Assembly (NCBI GenBank): GCA_029265795.1
Contig: JAJUGV010000001.1
Coordinates: 1-64,000 of the forward strand
Direction: 5' to 3'
Length of the DNA: 64,000 nucleotides
DNA from: Alcaligenaceae bacterium
GTDB taxonomy: Bacteria > Pseudomonadota > Gammaproteobacteria > Burkholderiales > Burkholderiaceae_B
Every line of letters begins with the position of its first letter. Position 1 is the first letter of the stretch. A model generated the notes under the pieces. It worked only from the letters and a program-made list of their open reading frames with translations. It was not told the DNA's origin and did not search any database. A program made the translations under genes and the position numbers. Below, in pieces: positions 22,389 through 32,150 of this stretch.

Positions 22389-23369
22389 ATGCAATCGGAA
22401 GGACGCCGCGCGTTTCTGAGGGGGCGGCGCCCGCCGTCCAGCCCGTGGGACACTTTCTGCCGGCGTCTGCGGGATGCGGTTTCCGGAACAGTAACCATAC
22501 TCGATTCCGGCCCAGACAAACACGCGGCGCACCTGTTGGTGAAGAAACCGACGGATGCTCATCACGCCCGCTCGCTGTGCGCCGAGTTTGGGGTGAGCAT
22601 GGCACTGGACGGCGTTCCCGCTGCCGCAGAGCATGATGGCCCGGTTTTGTGGGTGAGACCCGGGCATGAGGTCGGCGCATGCCGCAGCCTGGACGCGGAA
22701 GGTAAACGATGGTTCGTGCAGCCGGGGTGTTTGTTGGGCGAGCTCGAAGCCGCCGGCCTGCAATGTTTTGCCGCTCTTCCGGCACACCTGACAGTGGCGG
22801 CCTGGCTGGCTGATCGCCAGCTGTGCAACTGGGCCGCCGGTCATACGGCCGCGTCGGGCATTGTTCATGCCTCGGCCTTGCTCGGCGATGGTGTGTCCGT
22901 AGATCTGGGCGCCTTTGGCGCCGACAATCGCAAGCCTTTGGATAGCCTGCGATTGCAGAAGCTCATCCCCGAATTGTTTCGCCTTTCCACCAGCGACGAT
23001 GCGCGGGTCTGCTCGGAGTGGCGGATTTGGCCCGGTCGTTACCGGCTTGATGCACTCATGCCGGCGCCGGGCAGTACGCTGAACCTGGCCCATCTTTTAC
23101 TAGGGCATGGGGGTGACCTTGGCTGGGTCGAGTGGGTGGTCATTGACAAAGACCTTGCCGACCCAGCCTCCGGCGAGGCCTTGCCTTTAGAGTTACCGGG
23201 CCTCGAGGGCGATATGGAGTCCGACGACGGCTGGAACGAAATGAGCGGTTCCGGGCCATGCGAGGCCGTTAATACGGCGCGGGCTGCGCAGGAGCTCGAT
23301 GCGGCGATCAAACAGCTGTTTGACCCCGACGGGGTGTTGCCTCATCCGGGCCAGTCATTGTACGGCTGA
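22389..23369 (+). CDS. Putative FAD-binding oxidoreductase-like protein (degenerate FAD_binding_4-type)
   Basis: HHARSLCAEFGVSMALDGVP...FVQPGCLLGELEAAGL resembles FAD-linked oxidases; C-terminal FDPDGVLPHPGQ. Confidence 0.5.
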   Translation: MQSEGRRAFLRGRRPPSSPWDTFCRRLRDAVSGTVTILDSGPDKHAAHLLVKKPTDAHHARSLCAEFGVSMALDGVPAAAEHDGPVLWVRPGHEVGACRSLDAEGKRWFVQPGCLLGELEAAGLQCFAALPAHLTVAAWLADRQLCNWAAGHTAASGIVHASALLGDGVSVDLGAFGADNRKPLDSLRLQKLIPELFRLSTSDDARVCSEWRIWPGRYRLDALMPAPGSTLNLAHLLLGHGGDLGWVEWVVIDKDLADPASGEALPLELPGLEGDMESDDGWNEMSGSGPCEAVNTARAAQELDAAIKQLFDPDGVLPHPGQSLYG

Positions 23370-25350
23370 GGGCGGCGGGCCTGAACTGCATACGACCCCA
23401 ACGCCCTTGAGAACTGACATAGTAAGCCTCGCCGACGCGCAATGCCGACAAGGGAAGCAGTTCTAGCGGGTGGCGCCAGCCGGAGGGCATGGCCGATGGC
23501 AGGCTTGCCTTTAGCGTGTGCAGGCTGTGCGTATCAAGCGTACGGAAGTAAAAAATATGGGCAATGTTCGAAAGAATGCTGTCCACCGCATATTTAGGGT
23601 CGCCGCCATCCCGCCGTTTCGCCAGGGCGTCATATAGCGCCGTAATGCTCTGTGTCGCCAACACTGCCGTGATTCGGTAAGCGCGGCAGCGGTCCAGTAA
23701 CGAGGCTTCACCGGACTCCCGGTCGCAGGTAATGAAGCGCTGAAACTCATCACATAGAAACAGGATGGGTTGCAGCATGTTGCGTCTTTCCATGGCACTG
23801 CGATAGAACTGCGTTTTGAGAAGACGGGTGCCGAGATCCCCTGTGGGCGAATCGTCGGGTTGAAAGATGATGACTCTGCAATTTGCGATAAGCGTTGCTA
23901 CGTCGTATAGCCTCGCGTCGCCTTGCGCTTCGGGTGCCGGGCTCAAGTCGAGCCAGGCCGCCAGACCGGCATCGCATAAATGAGTCAGAGCACCTTCCAG
24001 CCCGCCTGTGACATAAGACAGTTGATTCGAACCTTCCTCGTCCATCGAGACATAACGAGCAAGGAACTGGAAAGCGGAACGTTCATCCGCCGCCAGCTGT
24101 AATGCAGCCGTCAATGTCATGAGGCGCTGATGAACCCAGCGGGCGCTGGCTACGCCTTCTTGAAGCAGGCGAACGATGTCCCGCACGCCAAACCAGTAGC
24201 CTTGCTCATGCGAGCTCGGCCTGCCCGCGGCCTCCATTAGCTGGGCAAAAAGGTTCTGCCCGCTGTGGTTGTATACGACAGCGTGCGCGTGAGCCAGGCC
24301 CATCAGTAATGCCAGGGATTTCTGAATCCAGGGCCCCGTGTCGTTCCGGTTGCTGGGGTTGACGTCAAGCGCATCCATGAGCATTGTGACCCGGTCCTTC
24401 AGCGACAGAGGACTGGACTCAGAAAATAAACGGAGGCGACCGTGCTTGCCCACCACAAAAAGGCGTTCCTCTTCCCCAATGTGAGTCAGATGGGCCTGCG
24501 TGATTTGGGCCAACTCCTTTTTCGGATCAACCACCAGGGCCGCACCCTGTGTGCCGTCACTTAAGCGGTAAGACAGGTGAGCCTGTAGCTGCCGAACCAT
24601 GCATGACAATGTCTTGCCGCTGCCGGTCGCGCCCAGCGCCATGGTGTGCATGGCATGCTCCGGTTGAAGATAACGCTGCTCGTCCTCCAGGTCGCTTCCC
24701 AAATCGACGACCGGATCCTGGTCGCTAAAGGGAATAGGGGAGGGCGCAAGATGAATCGCGCGACCGTGAACGGCGATGGGCGTCTTTGGGGGGCGGACCG
24801 CGGTCGGCCAACCAAGATAGTAGAGTTCCCGCATTAGACACAGCAGGTTCTTGATCTCGGTACGCTCTTTCTCCGGCAAGCTTCCAAAGTCTGCGGTGAG
24901 ATGGTGATCTGCAGTCTGCCCGGAGGTCACGACGGGCTTAGATGCGTCCCCGACTTGATTGACGGCGGCATAAAGTAACTGAAAGGGTGTCAGATATTCG
25001 GCCTGCGGCCAAATGCTGGTCGCCGCTACGAAATACTGGTTCAGGCGTTTTCCGGCGGCTTCGGTGTCAGTGAAATTGCCGAGATCGCCGTCGCGTTTGC
25101 GCGTTTGGCCCTTGCCGCTGGTTACCGCGACGGCCTCGAGCTCAAGCGAGGAAGGGTGCAGAATAAGATCGTCTTTGCATGGAGGAGTCGACGGCTCGCC
25201 GGCGCGGAGTTTGGGGAAATGGCTCCACAAGCGCTCACCGTGCAAAATCACCGCTGTCAGAATCCTTACCATCTGCGGGCCGTAGTGGTGATCGTGTCCT
25301 GCTACACGCAGCGGCAGCAATTCATGGGTGGAAATTTTGGGATCAGTCAT
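23308..25350 (-). CDS. TraG/VirD4-like P-loop ATPase (coupling-protein-like), orphan
   Basis: Walker A MALGATGSGKTLSCMV; AALVVDPKKEL; Walker B-like QPILFLCDEFQRF; AVLATQSITALYDAL motif of TraG/VirD4 ATPases. Confidence 0.75.
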   Translation of the reverse strand: MTDPKISTHELLPLRVAGHDHHYGPQMVRILTAVILHGERLWSHFPKLRAGEPSTPPCKDDLILHPSSLELEAVAVTSGKGQTRKRDGDLGNFTDTEAAGKRLNQYFVAATSIWPQAEYLTPFQLLYAAVNQVGDASKPVVTSGQTADHHLTADFGSLPEKERTEIKNLLCLMRELYYLGWPTAVRPPKTPIAVHGRAIHLAPSPIPFSDQDPVVDLGSDLEDEQRYLQPEHAMHTMALGATGSGKTLSCMVRQLQAHLSYRLSDGTQGAALVVDPKKELAQITQAHLTHIGEEERLFVVGKHGRLRLFSESSPLSLKDRVTMLMDALDVNPSNRNDTGPWIQKSLALLMGLAHAHAVVYNHSGQNLFAQLMEAAGRPSSHEQGYWFGVRDIVRLLQEGVASARWVHQRLMTLTAALQLAADERSAFQFLARYVSMDEEGSNQLSYVTGGLEGALTHLCDAGLAAWLDLSPAPEAQGDARLYDVATLIANCRVIIFQPDDSPTGDLGTRLLKTQFYRSAMERRNMLQPILFLCDEFQRFITCDRESGEASLLDRCRAYRITAVLATQSITALYDALAKRRDGGDPKYAVDSILSNIAHIFYFRTLDTHSLHTLKASLPSAMPSGWRHPLELLPLSALRVGEAYYVSSQGRWGRMQFRPAALSRTMTGPDEATPRRGQTAV

Positions 25351-25382
25351 TTTTTTCTCCGATAGGGTGAACGGCTAAGGGG

Positions 25383-26297
25383 CTAGTGACGCTCTGCGGT
25401 GCGATGCACCGGTGCCTGCAGCTGCGTCTCGTCTTCATCCTGCATGGAAGCGGTAGAGAGAGGCTCAATGAGCGGCGGCAGGGTCTCGGTTGCGTCGATC
25501 AGCATGAGGGCCCACGCGGTGCTAAGGTCGATGAGCTCGTCCTTGCGGAACACCTCTTCAATACGGGCGCTCCACTGCGCAATACGCTCCCGCGCGTCCG
25601 CCTCATTGCGGGGCCGATGCTGAGCCCAGGAATCGAGCCACTCTTGGTTCGCGGCAGGCGTGCTTGAACCGCTACACACCGTCTGGCGCGCCTGGTTCTC
25701 CGGCTTCAGCAGCCACGCAGCTCGGGCGTGTAAGCTGCGGGCGAAGCGCATCTGCCCTAAGCTGTCGATCAAGTGTCGGCTCAGCATTGCGTGCATGCGC
25801 GTGCGAGACTCCTTCAATACGCGCGCCACCTCTTCAGCGTCTTGCTCCTGTAGGGTGATATCGCGGCCCACCATGCGAGGGTTATGGAAGAGCAGTTGCG
25901 ACAGGGGATGTGCCGAGCGCTTGCCTACGGTGCCTAAAGTGACCATCATGGCTGCTGCGCTGGCGCATTCCGTATCAGCCTCGGTGGCAATGATCTGCCC
26001 CTGTGCCGCCCAGTGCTGTTGTCGGTAAACCCAGTATTCCAGGGCGGGCATCAGGCCGCCGGGTGAGTGCAAATGCACCGCGATCACTTCAGGCTGGTAC
26101 AACGTGAGCGCGGTTTCAACATGCTCAACCAGGGTTTTCACCCCTTGAGGCGTGATAGGGCCGCAATAAGAGAGCTGAACCGTGCGCGGAGCAAAGGCCT
26201 TGGAAATTGCGAACGCAGTCCTATCTGCGGCGGTAGAGTCGAGGGTGGATCGTCGGGCGGCCGGGCTCCACGTTGGAAGGCTGTGGTTGTCGAACAT
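25383..26297 (-). CDS. ClpP-fold serine-protease-like protein
   Basis: VIAVHLHSPGG; ECASAAAMMVTLGTVGKRSAHPLSQLLFHNPR aligns with ClpP [30 protein letters not shown] (Ser and His positions kept). Confidence 0.75.
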   Translation of the reverse strand: MFDNHSLPTWSPAARRSTLDSTAADRTAFAISKAFAPRTVQLSYCGPITPQGVKTLVEHVETALTLYQPEVIAVHLHSPGGLMPALEYWVYRQQHWAAQGQIIATEADTECASAAAMMVTLGTVGKRSAHPLSQLLFHNPRMVGRDITLQEQDAEEVARVLKESRTRMHAMLSRHLIDSLGQMRFARSLHARAAWLLKPENQARQTVCSGSSTPAANQEWLDSWAQHRPRNEADARERIAQWSARIEEVFRKDELIDLSTAWALMLIDATETLPPLIEPLSTASMQDEDETQLQAPVHRTAERH

Positions 26298-26326
26298 GCG
26301 TGCTTCTCCTTTTCATCAAGCACGCA
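26297..26326 (-). promoter_or_regulatory. 5'UTR hairpin with the SD in its loop, abutting the ClpP-like start codon
   Basis: Minus strand TGCGTGCTT-GATGAAAAGGAG-AAGCACGCA(TG): 9-bp perfect arms, 12-nt loop containing AAAAGGAG; last stem base is the A of ATG. Confidence 0.6.
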
Positions 26327-26361
26327 CATCGTCCTATGTCTCGAACGAGCACCGTCAGTAC

Positions 26362-26382
26362 AAAAAATATTTATTTTTATTA
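26362..26382. promoter_or_regulatory. 21-bp pure A/T tract in divergent intergenic region (possible promoter/AT-hook target)
   Basis: AAAAAATATTTATTTTTATTA in an otherwise GC-rich window. Confidence 0.4.
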
Positions 26383-26453
26383 CTTGATGCAGGCGCATGC
26401 CATGCTGCACAACTATCAACAACTGCAACCATCAATAACGATAAGGAACGGCC

Positions 26454-27242
26454 ATGAGCGATTCGGAATCCCACGCTGACCACGATGAAAGTCAGGCAAT
26501 TGATGCCACGGATATTCAGGCATGGCTGAAGCCGCGGCCGCTTCCAAAACGCGGACGGGGACGGCCCAAGGCGCGTGAACTGGGGGCACCGCTCTACTAT
26601 GAGCACCATCACAAGCAGCGCCGCATTCTGCAGCTGATCCAGGACGAAAGCGACCTGAAGAGTGCCTCAGTTCTAGAACAGGCATTTGGAGTTGGCAGCC
26701 GCGGGGACGGCAATGACGGCAAGGCCTGGCGCAGGTGGCTAAGTGGTAAGGAGTGGTGCCCCATGCTGACCTACATTGTGAACGAGGCCGACAAAAAGGG
26801 ATGGTTGCCGCCCGAAGCGCGCGAGCTTCACGCTTACGTGTCGGCCAAAATCGCGGTGCAAGAGCGAAGTATCGAGCGTGACGAGCGCCTGCTTAAGGCA
26901 CAACATGCGCTGTTGGATGCTGTCCAACATTTCCGCGAAGTATGTGAAGAGGTATACACCCAGTACCATGAAGGGGAAGCCGACGATATCCCGCCTTTGA
27001 CTATCCTGACAGGAACCGATGCGGAGTCCTTCGCCGATTTTCCGCTCAACTGGCGCGCAGTCGACGCGATTATTCGGCGGGCGGAAGAAGCCATCGACGA
27101 GATCGGCCGCCTAGAGATGAATCTGATCAACGATGTACGTATCGATCCCGAAACGGGCCGAGCTTTCCATTTCGGTGACAAATACAAAGTGAAACCGGGT
27201 GAACCTCTGCCACGAAAACCGTGGGAGGGTTTTCACGGCTAG
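26454..27242 (+). CDS. Hypothetical protein with N-terminal AT-hook-like motif
   Basis: PKRGRGRPKARELG; no other recognised domain; divergent from the ClpP-like/ATPase pair. Confidence 0.7.
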   Translation: MSDSESHADHDESQAIDATDIQAWLKPRPLPKRGRGRPKARELGAPLYYEHHHKQRRILQLIQDESDLKSASVLEQAFGVGSRGDGNDGKAWRRWLSGKEWCPMLTYIVNEADKKGWLPPEARELHAYVSAKIAVQERSIERDERLLKAQHALLDAVQHFREVCEEVYTQYHEGEADDIPPLTILTGTDAESFADFPLNWRAVDAIIRRAEEAIDEIGRLEMNLINDVRIDPETGRAFHFGDKYKVKPGEPLPRKPWEGFHG

Positions 27243-27279
27243 AATGAAGGACTCCGTTTCACTTACGTACGTTTGAACC

Positions 27280-29574
27280 ATGGATGCCAATCTTCGCAAG
27301 GCCGCACTCGAATATCACAGACAGGGTCGCCCCGGAAAAATCTCCGTCACGCCTACCAAGCAGCTGGCTAACCAGCGCGATCTCGCTCTTGCCTATTCGC
27401 CAGGGGTCGCTGCTGCCTGCGAAGAAATCGTCGATGATCCGCAAAATGTCTTCCAATACACCGGTCGGGGCAACCTGGTAGGTGTGATCACCAACGGCAC
27501 CGCCGTTCTGGGTCTGGGCAATATTGGAGCCCTGGCTTCTAAGCCGGTAATGGAAGGCAAGGGTGTATTGTTCAAAAAGTTCGCCGGTATCGATGTGTTC
27601 GATATCGAAATCAACGAGCAAGATCCCGAAAAGCTGGTGGAGATCATCGCCGGTCTGGAGCCCACCTTCGGCGGTATCAACCTGGAAGACATCAAAGCGC
27701 CTGAATGCTTTTACGTCGAGCGTAAATTGCGTGAGCGCATGAACATTCCAGTTTTCCACGACGACCAGCACGGCACGGCCATTTGCGTCAGTGCGGCCTT
27801 CATCAACGGCCTTGAGGTCGTAGGCAAAGATATCGCCAAAGTGAAGGTGGTGGTTTCCGGTGCGGGTGCGGCGGCGCTGGCCTGTCTGGATCTCATGGTG
27901 GATCTGGGGCTACCACTGGAGAACATTTGGGTATCCGATATCGAGGGTGTCGTTTATAAGGGCCGTCAGGTGCTGATGGACGATGTCAAAGAGCGCTATG
28001 CGCAGGATACCGATGCCCGTACGCTCGACGACATTATCGGCGGCGCCGATGTTTTCCTGGGTTTGTCGGCCGGGGGCGTGCTGAAGCCCGAAATGGTTAA
28101 GCGAATGGCGCCTCGTCCGCTCATTCTTGCTCTGGCTAACCCCAACCCGGAAATCCTGCCTGAAGACGCGCATGCCGTGCGCGACGACGTAGTCATGGCC
28201 ACCGGCCGTTCCGACTACCCGAACCAGGTCAATAATGTGTTGTGTTTCCCGTACATTTTCCGGGGAGCCCTAGACGTCGGCGCCACCACCATCACTCGCG
28301 GCATGGAAAAAGCCGCCGTGTATGCCATTTGTGAGGTCGCCAAAGAAGAGCAAAGCGACGTCGTGGCGGCGGCTTATGGCACTTACGGTGTGTCCTTCGG
28401 GCCTGAATACTTTATTCCCAAGCCGTTTGATCCACGCCTCATCGTTCGCATTAGTTCCGCCGTAGCGCAGGCTGCCATGGAGGAACGGGTGGCGACTCGA
28501 CCGCTCACCGATATGGAAAGCTACGAGGCGCAGCTTGAACAGTTCATCTACCGTTCCGGCGCCTTTATGAAACCGCTGTTCCCGGTGGTCAAGCAGATGG
28601 TGCGAGACGGCCTTAAGCATCGCATCGTTTTTGCCGAAGGCGAAGACGAGCGCGTGTTGCGCGCCGTGCAGATTGTCGTGGATGAAGGCTTGGCCCGCCC
28701 GATTCTGGTCGGGCGCCCATCGGTCATTGCGGATCGCATCCAGAAGTACGGCCTGCGTCTGCGCCTGGACCGCGACTACGAAGTCACTAACCCCGATTAC
28801 GACGAACGCTTCAACCGCTACTGGACGGCCTACTGGGAACTGATGTGTCGTCGTGGTGTCACCAAGGAAATGGCGCGTGTAGAGATGCGGCGCCGTCTGA
28901 CGCTGATCGGCGCCATGATGGTACGTCTGGGCGACGCCGACGGTATGGTGTGCGGTACGGTCGGTTCCTATGGCAACCACTTGCGCTTTATTGATGAGGT
29001 GATCGGTAAGAAGCCTGGGGTGCGTACCTACGCTGCCATGAATATTTTGTTGCTGGCAGACCACACTCTGGCACTAGCCGATACGCATGTTAACGACAGC
29101 CCCGATGCTGAACAGGTGGCGGAAATCACGCTGATGGCGGCGCGTAAAATGCGACGCTTCAATATGGAGCCCAAGGCTGCACTGCTGTCGCGCTCGAATT
29201 TCGGCACCGGCAGTTCCTCATCGGGCGAGAAGATGAAAGAGGCCCTGTCTCTCATTCGTTCTGCTGATCCCAGCCTGGAAATCGATGGCGAAATGCATGG
29301 CGATTGTGCACTTGATGAAGAGCTGCGCCGGCGCATCCTGCCGACCACCACGCTGTCAGGGGCTGCCAACCTCTTAATCTGCCCCAGTGTCGACGCAGGC
29401 AACATTGCCTACAACCTGCTCAAGACGACGGCAGGCGGTAACGTGGCCGTAGGTCCCTTCTTGCTGGGGGCCAACGCGCCGGTTCATATTCTGACGTCCA
29501 GCTCCACGGTGCGCCGTATCGTCAATATGGCGGCCCTCACAGTCTTCGATGCGAACGCTCCGCTCGAAGAATGA
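27280..29574 (+). CDS. maeB: NADP-dependent malic enzyme with C-terminal phosphotransacetylase-like domain
   Basis: [30 protein letters not shown]-terminal PTA-like domain ([13 protein letters not shown]). Confidence 0.95.
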   Translation: MDANLRKAALEYHRQGRPGKISVTPTKQLANQRDLALAYSPGVAAACEEIVDDPQNVFQYTGRGNLVGVITNGTAVLGLGNIGALASKPVMEGKGVLFKKFAGIDVFDIEINEQDPEKLVEIIAGLEPTFGGINLEDIKAPECFYVERKLRERMNIPVFHDDQHGTAICVSAAFINGLEVVGKDIAKVKVVVSGAGAAALACLDLMVDLGLPLENIWVSDIEGVVYKGRQVLMDDVKERYAQDTDARTLDDIIGGADVFLGLSAGGVLKPEMVKRMAPRPLILALANPNPEILPEDAHAVRDDVVMATGRSDYPNQVNNVLCFPYIFRGALDVGATTITRGMEKAAVYAICEVAKEEQSDVVAAAYGTYGVSFGPEYFIPKPFDPRLIVRISSAVAQAAMEERVATRPLTDMESYEAQLEQFIYRSGAFMKPLFPVVKQMVRDGLKHRIVFAEGEDERVLRAVQIVVDEGLARPILVGRPSVIADRIQKYGLRLRLDRDYEVTNPDYDERFNRYWTAYWELMCRRGVTKEMARVEMRRRLTLIGAMMVRLGDADGMVCGTVGSYGNHLRFIDEVIGKKPGVRTYAAMNILLLADHTLALADTHVNDSPDAEQVAEITLMAARKMRRFNMEPKAALLSRSNFGTGSSSSGEKMKEALSLIRSADPSLEIDGEMHGDCALDEELRRRILPTTTLSGAANLLICPSVDAGNIAYNLLKTTAGGNVAVGPFLLGANAPVHILTSSSTVRRIVNMAALTVFDANAPLEE

Positions 29575-30775
29575 ACCCCACTGTGTTTCTGAAAGCCCTG
29601 TCGGCCTGATTCTTACAGGCGGCGGGGCGCGCGCCGCCTACCAGGCGGGTGTGCTGGCGGGGGTTCTTGAAGTTTTGGATCCCCACCGCAGCCCCGATTT
29701 CTGCAGCCCGTTTTCGATCATCTGCGGCACGTCGGCCGGCGCGGTGAATGCCGCCGCCTATGCCTGCCAGGCGCATGACCCTCATGCGGCACTTGATGGT
29801 ATGCGGCGCATGTGGTCGACCCTTTCCACCGGCAAGGTGTATCACGCCGACGGCTGGCGTCTGTTGCGTACCGGGTTGCGCTGGTTTGGTATGCTGGCGG
29901 CCGGCTGGCTGGCGCCCGGGTTGCGCAGTCACCAACCGCGTTCCCTGCTCGATAATGCGCCGCTTGAGCAGCTGCTGAACGAGGTGTTGGATTTCGAACA
30001 GCTCAGACGCAACCTACATAACGGCGTGCTGGACGCGCTGGCCATTACGGCGTCAGGTTACACAACCGGCGAACACATCACCTTCTATCAGTCGCGAGGC
30101 GGCATTAAACCCTGGCGGCGCTCCTTGCGACAGGCCGTGCCCACTAACATCGGTGTCGATCACCTGCTGGCGTCCTCGGCGATTCCCTTTATTTTTCCTG
30201 CCAAAGCTATGTTGGTTCACGGGCACACAGAGTGGTGCGGTGATGGCTCCATGCGCCATCTGGCACCTATCAGCCCGGCCATTCACCTGGGGGCTCGCAA
30301 GATATTTGTTGTGGGTACCGGCTATCGCGATGAAACCCATCCTGAGCTACGCAGCCCCGATCCTAATTACCCCTCCCTGGCACAGATCGGCGGGCATGTG
30401 TTGTTCAGCATTTTTCAGGATACGGTGGCCAGCGACTTCGAAAGCATGGAGCGCGTTAACGCGCTGCTTGCACAGCTACATCCAAATGTATTAAAAAGCC
30501 AGTCGCTGCGGCCGGTCAGTACTTTGGCGATTACGCCAAGCCGTTCGCTAGATGAGTTGGCTATGGCTCACCTGAGGCAAATGCCTCGTGCAGCTCGCAC
30601 CCTTTTCTCCGTTCTCGGTGTATCGTCGAGGTCCGGAAGCAAGGCGGGAGCCGCCTTGATTTCGTACTTGTTGTTCGAAGGTAGTTACACGCGAGCACTG
30701 ATGGAGCTAGGTCGTGCCGACAGCCTGAGTCGTGCAGAGGAAGTGCACGCGTTTTTCAAGGAGACGCCCGGATGA
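29549..30775 (+). CDS. Patatin-like phospholipase
   Basis: GLILTGGGARAAYQAGVL oxyanion motif; CGTSAGAVNAA (GxSxG); DGSMRHLAPI (DG). Confidence 0.9.
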   Translation: MRTLRSKNEPHCVSESPVGLILTGGGARAAYQAGVLAGVLEVLDPHRSPDFCSPFSIICGTSAGAVNAAAYACQAHDPHAALDGMRRMWSTLSTGKVYHADGWRLLRTGLRWFGMLAAGWLAPGLRSHQPRSLLDNAPLEQLLNEVLDFEQLRRNLHNGVLDALAITASGYTTGEHITFYQSRGGIKPWRRSLRQAVPTNIGVDHLLASSAIPFIFPAKAMLVHGHTEWCGDGSMRHLAPISPAIHLGARKIFVVGTGYRDETHPELRSPDPNYPSLAQIGGHVLFSIFQDTVASDFESMERVNALLAQLHPNVLKSQSLRPVSTLAITPSRSLDELAMAHLRQMPRAARTLFSVLGVSSRSGSKAGAALISYLLFEGSYTRALMELGRADSLSRAEEVHAFFKETPG

Positions 30776-31233
30776 GCCAGGTGCAATCGTTGCAGGAAAA
30801 ATTGCAAAAAGGTGGCTTAGTGGACGTTGTGTCCTCAGAGCACGATACAGTGATCAAGGCAGCTGAAGAGGCTGGTCTGACCGCATTTGTAGTGGACTGC
30901 GATCGCGCGCGTAGCCGGTCAGCCGTATTGCGGGCGGTAGTGAAGGCCGTGGATTTTCCCGAGTTCTTTGGCGGCAATCTTGACGCCTTATACGACTGCC
31001 TGTGCGATACAGTGCTCGACCAGAAGAGCGGGTTGTTCTTGTGGTTCGACAAACTGCATTCCGGGGATCCGGCTCTGGCCGAAGATTCGGTTGCGATCGA
31101 AAGCGTCTGTCAGGATGTCGTAGAGTTTGCGGCAAACAATGGCCGCGTCTTCGCTTATCACATCGTTCACGCCGGCAAGCACCCCGACCCGGAGCCGGGG
31201 GTCTCTCCTACGCCTTATTCAGGTGCATCCTGA
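30772..31233 (+). CDS. Barstar family (barnase inhibitor-like) protein
   Basis: DFPEFFGGNLDALYDCLCD barstar signature; ATGA overlap with patatin stop. Confidence 0.85.
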   Translation: MSQVQSLQEKLQKGGLVDVVSSEHDTVIKAAEEAGLTAFVVDCDRARSRSAVLRAVVKAVDFPEFFGGNLDALYDCLCDTVLDQKSGLFLWFDKLHSGDPALAEDSVAIESVCQDVVEFAANNGRVFAYHIVHAGKHPDPEPGVSPTPYSGAS

Positions 31234-31256
31234 AGGCAGGCAGGCCGGCAGCGGTA

Positions 31257-31988
31257 TTACTCCCAACGCTTAATGGCGGCTACAGCCGCCATCAGCGCAA
31301 TGCCGGCGGTCTCTGTGCGCAATACACGTCTGCCGAACCGTACGGCAGTGATACCGCTGCCTCGTATGAGCGCGAGTTCTTCATCGGACCAGCCGCCCTC
31401 GGGCCCCACCATCAGCGCCAACGGGCCTTCATGCGGCTGCACGATATCCGCTAAATGAGCTTCGGCATCCGGGTGGCATGCCAGTCGCAACAGCTGCGGC
31501 TGAGGCTCTGTTATCCAGGACTCGAGAGTCTGCGGCGGGGCAACATCCATCAACCTGTTGCGTCCACACTGCTCACTGGCTGCTACGGCAATGCGCCGCC
31601 AATGCCGCAACCGCTTTTCGCGACGCTCGCCCGAAAGTTGAACGACACTGCGCCGGGCGGTAATGGGCACTAACTGGGACACCCCCATTTCCACCGCTTT
31701 TTCCACGATCCAGTCCATTTTGTCGCTGCCCGCAATGCCCTGCACGAGCACGGTGGGAAACGGCAGCTCGGCTTCTGAGTTGACGTGATTGCTGGTTTCC
31801 GCCCAAGCGCGCTTGCCTTCGATATGCAGCGTGGCTGGGTAGTATCCGCCGTTGCCGTCGAACAAGACGATCGAGCTGCCCTCACGCAGACGCAGCACCC
31901 TGACCGCATGGTGGGCAATGGTGTCTGGCAGTTGAAAGCGCTGGTTCGCTTGCAAGGGAAAAGGGCAGTGAAAACGGGGCAGACTCAT
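31257..31988 (-). CDS. rsmE: 16S rRNA (uracil-1498-N3)-methyltransferase
   Basis: HAVRVLRLREG; MVGPEGGWSDEEL; RFGRRVLRTETAGIAL. Confidence 0.95.
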   Translation of the reverse strand: MSLPRFHCPFPLQANQRFQLPDTIAHHAVRVLRLREGSSIVLFDGNGGYYPATLHIEGKRAWAETSNHVNSEAELPFPTVLVQGIAGSDKMDWIVEKAVEMGVSQLVPITARRSVVQLSGERREKRLRHWRRIAVAASEQCGRNRLMDVAPPQTLESWITEPQPQLLRLACHPDAEAHLADIVQPHEGPLALMVGPEGGWSDEELALIRGSGITAVRFGRRVLRTETAGIALMAAVAAIKRWE

Positions 31989-32150
31989 GGGGAAAAATCG
32001 TGATTAGGCGATGCCTAATGATACCTTCGGCCGAAGTCGGCTGACGGCCGCAAGGCAGGCGGTGCCGGGGTGGTAAAATCACTGACTTTGCAAACTCTGA
32101 TCAAGTAGCCTGGGCCCATCCGGGGTAGCCGGGCCTTGTACCCATTCCCA

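Noticed and set aside
22317-23093. Long N-terminal extension of the aminotransferase ORF (track start at 23093)
   Set aside because: The extension is antisense to the 22389-23369 gene; homology begins at MTTIMSRLAQRTEHV
23308-25350. Interpretation as part of an intact conjugative element
   Set aside because: No relaxase, T4SS, integrase or att-like repeats visible within the window
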